NCBI GenBank assembly: GCA_037447655.1
Contig: JBBHKE010002801.1
Span: forward strand, 1-32,479
Direction of reading: 5' to 3'
Length of the DNA: 32,479 nt
Source of the DNA: Zygnema cylindricum
Lineage: Eukaryota; Streptophyta; Zygnematophyceae; Zygnematales; Zygnemataceae
In this document: piece after piece, positions 27,691 to 32,479 of the stretch
Position numbering within the stretch: the first letter of the stretch is position 1
Layout: each line of letters starts with the position of its first letter
Translations under genes and position numbers: made by a program
Notes under the pieces: generated by a model
Seen by the model: only the letters and a program-made list of their open reading frames with translations
Databases searched by the model: none
What the model was told of the DNA's origin: nothing

Positions 27691-27858
27691 TTGAAAACAC
27701 CGCCTATTGTTAATATAGTTGGATTTCCTTTCTCTTTTTTTTGTAATAAAATACGTACTTGAGGCACGTTAAGGAGAGATGGAAAATTTCCGATTATATT
27801 AATAAGCAAAACAAAGTTGGAGAGAGAAAAATAAAAAAAAACAACATAAAAAAAAAGA

Positions 27859-27891
27859 CATATATATATATACATATATACATATATATAC

Positions 27892-27923
<32 letters not shown>

Positions 27924-27924
27924 T
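27859..27924. repeat. TA/CA microsatellite
   Basis: Alternating AT with interspersed ATAC steps (CATATATATATATACATATA and onward), about 66 bases. Confidence 0.9.
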
Positions 27925-28119
27925 AGTTTTCTGATATATGTATTTGGTGTTCGATGACTACACCGCTCGTCGATATTAAACTTGATAACACCAATTCGGC
28001 CATGAATTATTAAGGTTGAAAACCACAAAACAGTGTACGCAACACTGACAAAAAAAAAACAGACTATAATCTGTGACGTCTCCTTATACTACAATAGTAT
28101 TGTTTATTTTAGTTTTCGA

Positions 28120-28700
28120 ACTAAAAATAGTAAGGGTGAAGCTCCATCAGAAGAAAAGTGGGGTTGTTTACAAAAACTAGTATTTTTTTCCTACCATGTC
28201 GTACTGCTTACTTTTATTTTTATTAGCAAAACATTACAATATAGGATCTTACTTAGATTCTCCAAAGGTCCACCGTTAACAATGACATTGGGGTAATACT
28301 CGGGTATTTATCCGCGAAGCATTCGCTTTATCCATTTTTGTATTTTACTACCCACCTTCTTCAGGTGGCTAGTCAACTACAAAATGTGTCGAGTCGCAAC
28401 ACATCAAGAATAAAGATACGTGTCATTATCGACTACCTTTGGAATTCTCACGTGTGGCTCTCTAGTCCACCAAAATCCAACAAAAAATCGTTGTCGAAAT
28501 ATATTTTGTTGTCACGCTCTTCATGTCATCCTTCCAACTTCGTGGTTTTCCGTGCAAAAAATAATGATTTTTGTGGTACGATGATCAATTACGCAAGTAC
28601 ATGATATGCAAATGAGATTTGAAGATTTTTAATTCAAATTGGTTAACTTGTAAATTCTTTGGCGATTTTCGAAATCCAATCTTAACATATGTGGCATTAC
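28120..28700. repeat. Dispersed repeat, copy 2
   Basis: Aligns with copy 1 (780-1390) and copy 3 (30598-30810). It starts AAGGGTGAAGCTCCATCAGA (copy 3 has AAGGGTGAAGTTCCATCGGA). It contains a 'cgcgaagcattcgc' segment and an inverted repeat CCACCT/AGGTGG (about 28351-28367), and a later 'tacgcaagtacatgatatgc' block. Transposon class unknown. Confidence 0.5.
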
Positions 28701-29095
28701 TTCAACTAAAACACGTATACGCCTGTTTTTTTAGAAACATTACACGAGGGCTCCTCATCCAAAATATTAGAACTAGTAATGTTTATCGTACAACTATAGA
28801 AGCTTCTCGAAGGAACTTTAAGTTGGATCATTAAATGGAGGAAAAAAATATTATCAAATTCGCGATGGTTAAACCATCTAAGTACAAAACGTGATTGAAA
28901 TGTAAAATTGTTCACTACCAAAAAAAGGCAACAGATGAAAAAATTGAAAGTAAAATAAAAAAAACTACAAAAACTAAGCAACACTAATAGTAAAAATATT
29001 GAAAGCAACAAACAAAAACAATTTTGAAAACATTTTTAAAGGGCTCAAAAACCCACGTTATACAGTAAATTTAAAGGACAAACTTGATAGACGAC
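28701..29095. other. AT-rich intergenic DNA, nothing recognised
   Basis: No open frame with a motif and no recognisable repeat ends. A-rich stretches around 28915-29035. Confidence 0.4.
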
Positions 29096-29316
29096 CTAAA
29101 ACTTAAAACAAATCCACACTCGAGGACAAAACGACAAAATGTCATCAATGTGCATCGAGAGGCGCGCAGGTAAATCCCGTAGTCCACGACCATCAGTCAC
29201 CGACATACTTTGTTCGACAAGGGTCGAAGCTACATTAACCCTAAAAAGCAGATGTGAGAGTTGTTGGGGAAGGGCTACCGCGTCCCATACCTTCAAAAGA
29301 TCGTCGATCTTAATCA
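29096..29316 (-). other. Coding-like open segment beside the antisense solo LTR
   Basis: About 73 codons are open on the minus strand. Composition looks protein-like (IDDLLKVWDAVALPQQLSHL, then TDGRGLRDLPARLSMHIDDI) and ends at TAG. The apparent ATG is formed at the LTR insertion border, so it is not a native start. No family is recognised. It may be part of a gene or pseudogene disrupted by the LTR, but the segment at 30331-30474 would join it out of frame. Confidence 0.3.
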
Positions 29317-29540
29317 TGCAACTCGGAGACCTCTATTGGTACTCAGAGTAGACAGCTTACTAGAAGACTCTAGGATAACCTCAATCAAGTAGTCTTTGTG
29401 TAAGTATTGCTGTCACCCTGATAGAATACAAACTGACAAGACTACACCCCTTGGTAGAGCAGACTCCCTTGAGTTTGTTGCAAAAAGGATCCTTGAATTT
29501 GCTCCCCTGAGCAGTTAATTATCAATGGTCAAAGATGACC

Positions 29541-29547
29541 TTTTATA
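29541..29547 (-). promoter_or_regulatory. TATA box in the antisense solo LTR
   Basis: TATAAAA on the minus strand, immediately upstream of the paired W-box-like GGTCATCTTTGACC. It is the cleanest core promoter among the A/C-type LTRs here. Confidence 0.6.
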
Positions 29548-30045
29548 CAAAAAGGTGTGTCTGAGAGAGAGAGGCGGCTACCTCTATTTTCCCTAAGTCC
29601 TAAACCCCTCTCTAATCCCTCTACTACTAAAGCACGGAGCCAATCAAATTACTGTACAGTACAGAAAGGTACTTGGCCCGGAGTACTTTCTGTACGGTCA
29701 TTGTACGACATGGCCAAGAAGACGACGCCTGCCATATCCGGGTTTGCCATGGTATGTTCCGGAGATGTCGCTGTCCAATGTCATGTTGCCACGTGTCATC
29801 CGTTGTGGCTGTGACCGCAAGCCGCCAAATCGTCCATTCCGTAATCTCGGCTTCTTCCTCCGTTGTCCGATTGATATCGGCTTTAGTTCAGGGTTGTTTA
29901 AAATACATCTGTATTTTTTGACGTAACTATATCTATCTATCTCTATGTGATTGTGGTCGGTTCGTCAGTTAAATAAACTTCTATATTTTCACATCTTTAA
30001 ATAGCTATCATACCCTATATACTTCAGCACATGTCCTAGTCTATA

Positions 30046-30122
30046 GGCAAAAGTTACCGGCTACAGGCAGATTGACAAACGGTAGGTACCAGGATCAAAT
30101 CCTGGGTCCGTCAACCCTTTTT
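30046..30122 (+). promoter_or_regulatory. tRNA-like Pol III module in the antisense solo LTR
   Basis: Opposite to the LTR transcription direction, so on the window's plus strand. A-box-like GGCAAAAGTTACCGGC (30046-30061), then a perfect T-arm CCAGG-ATCAAAT-CCTGG holding B box GGATCAAATCC (30092-30102), then TTTTT (30118-30122). It is the best preserved copy of the module. Confidence 0.5.
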
Positions 30123-30330
30123 GGTAAGTTTACCAAGGAGGACTACCTTCAAGTTCTAAGGGAAGCATAGGCAGCCATGGCTCTAGCTTCCTCTCCAGCC
30201 TTTAGTGACAACGGCAAGTATGGGGGCTAGAGAGAGAAGTTAGAAGTAGGTTGCCTCTGCTTTTCCTTGCTCCTACTTAAATCAATTAAGTAACCTAGAA
30301 AATACCTAAGTAAACCTTTCATTTCAACAA

Positions 30331-30474
30331 ATCACGGATGAAGTTGGCGATCGACGAGTCGAAGGTCCCAAATATATTCACATCAAATGGCATGAAGTTT
30401 TTAGTTGGGTCTCGGTGAACGTAATCGCGTTCTTTAGAGACCGTTGCACCAATGATGGTCGTTGTAGATGTTAC
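30331..30474 (-). other. Coding-like open segment on the other side of the solo LTR
   Basis: 48 codons are open on the minus strand with protein-like composition (SKERDYVHRDPTKNFMPFDV, then NIFGTFDSSIANFIRD). It runs into the LTR at 30330. In the pre-insertion sequence this frame would have ended at a TAA exactly at the insertion point. No family is recognised. It may be a gene end or pseudogene exon. Confidence 0.3.
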
Positions 30475-30597
30475 TCAAAAAAGAAGGATAGTACAATTAT
30501 AAAAGGGATCGACATGTCTAAACTTTATGTCGTGTGAAGTTTTGGTGTTTAGCGTTTAACAAAACAATGTGGACAAGTGTCTAGCAAATGAGTACCT

Positions 30598-30810
30598 AAG
30601 GGTGAAGTTCCATCGGACAAAATGTGAGGTTACTTACAAAACTACGGTCCTTTTCATACTACATCTTACCACTTATTTTGGTTTTTTGTGCAAACAACAT
30701 TACAAAGAATCTTGTGAATATTCTTCGAAGGTATGGGAGGTAACATCGACCGTTGGATTTCCAATTGCAAAGTCCTCGCTTCAGTTTTGTATGTAATTCG
30801 GAATCCAATT
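30598..30810. repeat. Dispersed repeat, copy 3 (partial)
   Basis: Starts AAGGGTGAAGTTCCATCGGA and shares ACAACATTACA and TTCGAAGGT segments with copies 1 and 2. The hairpin part is missing. Confidence 0.5.
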
Positions 30811-30979
30811 TGAGCCGGGAGAATTTGGATATTAAGCATACGTATCAAGAACAACCAACGTAATTAAAAAAAAAAACTCACATAACATCATAGTTGTCCC
30901 TTGCGCATAATACGCACGAAACGAACGGTCGAATACTACGCATAATACGCATTTAACGATGAAAAAAATGTTATAACAT

Positions 30980-31515
30980 GCGTAACCTGACTATGTACCA
31001 GTACATTTCCGTACATTTCCTAACAATGCTCGTACATTTTCGCACCTTTAAGGGTTATTTAAGGGATTTTTAGGGCTTTAGAGTACATTTCTTTATATTC
31101 CGAATGTTTGAGTATAACTGCCCCATACTTTTCATACATGTACGTACATCATCCGTATTTTCCGTACCTTTTAGGGTTACATATATTAGGGTTTGTAGGG
31201 TACATTCTCGTAAATTCCCGTATATTTTAGTACAGTTGCGCTACACTTTTCGTACAGTTACGTACAGTGGTCATACATTTTTGTACACATTAGGGTAATT
31301 AAAGGGGGGGTTTTAGGGTTTCTACTTTTTAGGGTACATTGCCGTACTTTCCTTTATATTCCAGTACGGCTACCGAAGATTTGCCGTACCATTAGATTTT
31401 GTAGGGTACACTTTTCGTACACTGACGTACATTTATGTTAATTTTCCGTACATTTTAATATTTTTTAAGGATTTTCTCTGATTATGCTTTTCGTACGTTT
31501 TCGTACATGTTCTTA
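30980..31515. repeat. Dense degenerate GTAC array
   Basis: About 23 GTAC tetranucleotides were counted by eye in roughly 535 bases, mostly as CGTACATTT, CGTACAGTT or GGGTACATT, mixed with TTAGGGTTT-like runs. At this base composition only about two would be expected. The array is irregular, with no fixed period. No coding potential. Confidence 0.7.
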
Positions 31516-31611
31516 TAGCGAAAACTAAATGAATTTTACGAAAAATATAAAATTCACGAATACGACGTAGTTTTAGGAAAAAAGTCAAAATTCGTACGAA
31601 TAGGATAACTA

Positions 31612-32141
31612 CACCGTCAATCGCTATTAGAGTAAAGGAATAAATAGCGTAAAAAAAATTTAATGTTATTAACACTAATCGAGATTTTTTTTTTTTTTTT
31701 AAATATATATACTAATTAATCCATAACTATAATTTGGGTTGTCTTGAATTATAAATACCAGCCCTTTCGATGTCGACAGTAATATGTGTATTTGTACAAA
31801 ATCTGACAATTCTTACGCCGTCGCGCTGTTCACACGGTCGACGGACGAACATATGAGAACGTGATTTTTGTGGACGAGTTTGCATCTCTTTCTCCCAGTG
31901 CACATTCACATTTGTGCGCAATAATATTAAGTGTCTTTTTTTGCCTTTGCCATTTCGTACGGAAAATCCTGTTCGTACGCCACAGTATTTCCATCGCAGT
32001 GTACTTCCATTAATAACGCTAATTGAAAAAAAAACATAATTAGAATAATGGAAAAAATAGAATTATGGATTGTATTTCGGGTTTTTTTTTGAAAAAAGGG
32101 CACCGAATTGGCGTTATATACTCTAATAGCGATTGACGGTG
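31612..32141. mobile_element. Tc1/mariner-like MITE, 530 bp, TA target site
   Basis: Perfect 23-bp terminal inverted repeats (31612-31634 and 32119-32141), beginning CACCGTCAATCGCTATTAG, are flanked by TA on both sides (31610-31611, 32142-32143). The interior is AT-rich with a T run (about 31686-31700) and has no transposase. Related ends occur at 4890-5089 and 1690-1856. Confidence 0.8.
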
Positions 32142-32143
32142 TA

Positions 32144-32479
32144 CTGTATCTGCGCGCAGCCATTTTATTTACATGTGACTGCCTCAGTTTTGTTACAGTA
32201 ACCTGCACCGGCCGTGTGAAATTGTGAATTGTTTTTTTTTGGGAATTGATCATGACAGTGACTGTTTTGGTTGCGGACAGTCACTTACGTCATTTTGTCA
32301 AAAAACGTACGTTTGGAGTACACATTGGTACAAATAAAGTACCGTTGAGTACAAATTTGACGGTCAATCGGTTGGACATCTTTGACTTTCATAATATTGT
32401 TTCAACCGCTTAAAATTTTGCCGCGCTTGCGAACGTCGACCGTCATAATAAAATTAGCAATTCACACGGCCGGCGAGCG
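32144..32479. other. Right edge of window, no gene recognised
   Basis: AT-rich with several GTAC sites (about 32308-32355). No open frame or repeat end recognised. Confidence 0.4.

Larger units (their letters stand above)
29317..30329 (-). mobile_element. Antisense solo LTR of a copia A/C-related family, TSD AATCA
   Basis: 1013 bp on the minus strand, from TGTTGAAATGAAAGG (at 30329) to GAGTTGCA (ending 29317). Exact 5-bp duplications AATCA flank it (29312-29316 and 30330-30334). It shares all LTR modules: CACGTGGC (29795-29788), GTAC cluster (about 29640-29710), TATAAAA (29547-29541), GGTCATCTTTGACC (29540-29527) and the tRNA-like unit. No interior is attached, so it is a recombination product. 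Confidence 0.9.

Noticed and set aside
27687-28028. 113-codon minus-strand frame
   Set aside because: Half of it is the translated TA/CA microsatellite (Tyr/Ile/Met repeats).
28338-28400. Helitron 3' end (hairpin followed by CTAG-T)
   Set aside because: The stem abuts CTAG without the usual spacing, copy 1 of the same repeat lacks CTRR, and no TC 5' end was found.

Overview
The window looks like land-plant nuclear repeat DNA. It is AT-rich and packed with nested Ty1/copia LTR retrotransposons, a miniature LTR element (TRIM-like), a gag-only LTR element, a hAT-type MITE and Tc1/mariner-like MITEs. The copia proteins read like plant copia polyproteins. No rRNA, organelle gene, housekeeping gene or bacterial operon is visible. 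I cannot name the lineage. The intergenic DNA is not obviously CpG-depleted and is very rich in the tetranucleotide GTAC.

Layout. 1-5404: intergenic DNA with one copy of a dispersed repeat, two MITEs, a GTAC-rich block, a CGGGTA-rich block and one plausible spliced minus-strand gene fragment (exons about 4739-4545, 4073-3851, 3722-3651). 5405-27004: a composite retrotransposon nest. The outer, oldest element is copia C (LTRs 5405-6409 and 26013-27004). Its interior has been replaced or interrupted by an antisense LTR fragment (about 7142-7706), a solo LTR (7707-8772, TSD AATTT), copia B (8969-21979, degenerate, 3' LTR truncated) and element D (22129-25511, TSD GGGAC). Copia B is itself interrupted three times. 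Copia A (9206-15655, TSD TCGAA, LTRs differing at about 7 of 1048 sites) sits in its 5' LTR. A hAT MITE (17555-18371, TSD GTAGTTAC) sits in its protease region. A TRIM-like unit (about 20232-20528) sits in its reverse transcriptase. 27005-32479: repeat copies, a microsatellite, an antisense solo LTR (29317-30329, TSD AATCA) lying between two coding-like open segments, a dense GTAC array (about 30980-31510) and a TA-flanked MITE (31612-32141).

How the parts work together. Copia A carries the full order gag, protease, integrase, reverse transcriptase, RNase H, with all catalytic residues visible. Three breaks interrupt it: a TAG after gag and two single-base homopolymer shifts. Element D encodes only Gag plus a basic ORF and would need pol from a partner. 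All four copia-type internal regions begin with a primer binding site that matches the anticodon arm of initiator tRNA-Met rather than its 3' end, which suggests half-tRNA priming. The TRIM-like unit instead carries versions of the usual 3'-end initiator-Met site.

Most notable: (1) the TRIM-like LTR contains a 73-nt cloverleaf with A box, B box and a T4 terminator, a tRNA analogue of Cassandra's 5S gene; (2) the copia LTRs of A, B, C and the solo copies carry an antisense A-box/B-box/T-run module, and copia A inserted inside the B box of that module in B; (3) the half-tRNA primer site, whose ATG (complement of the CAU anticodon) lies in the gag reading frame; (4) the gag-only element D. All of this is read by eye; no database search was possible.
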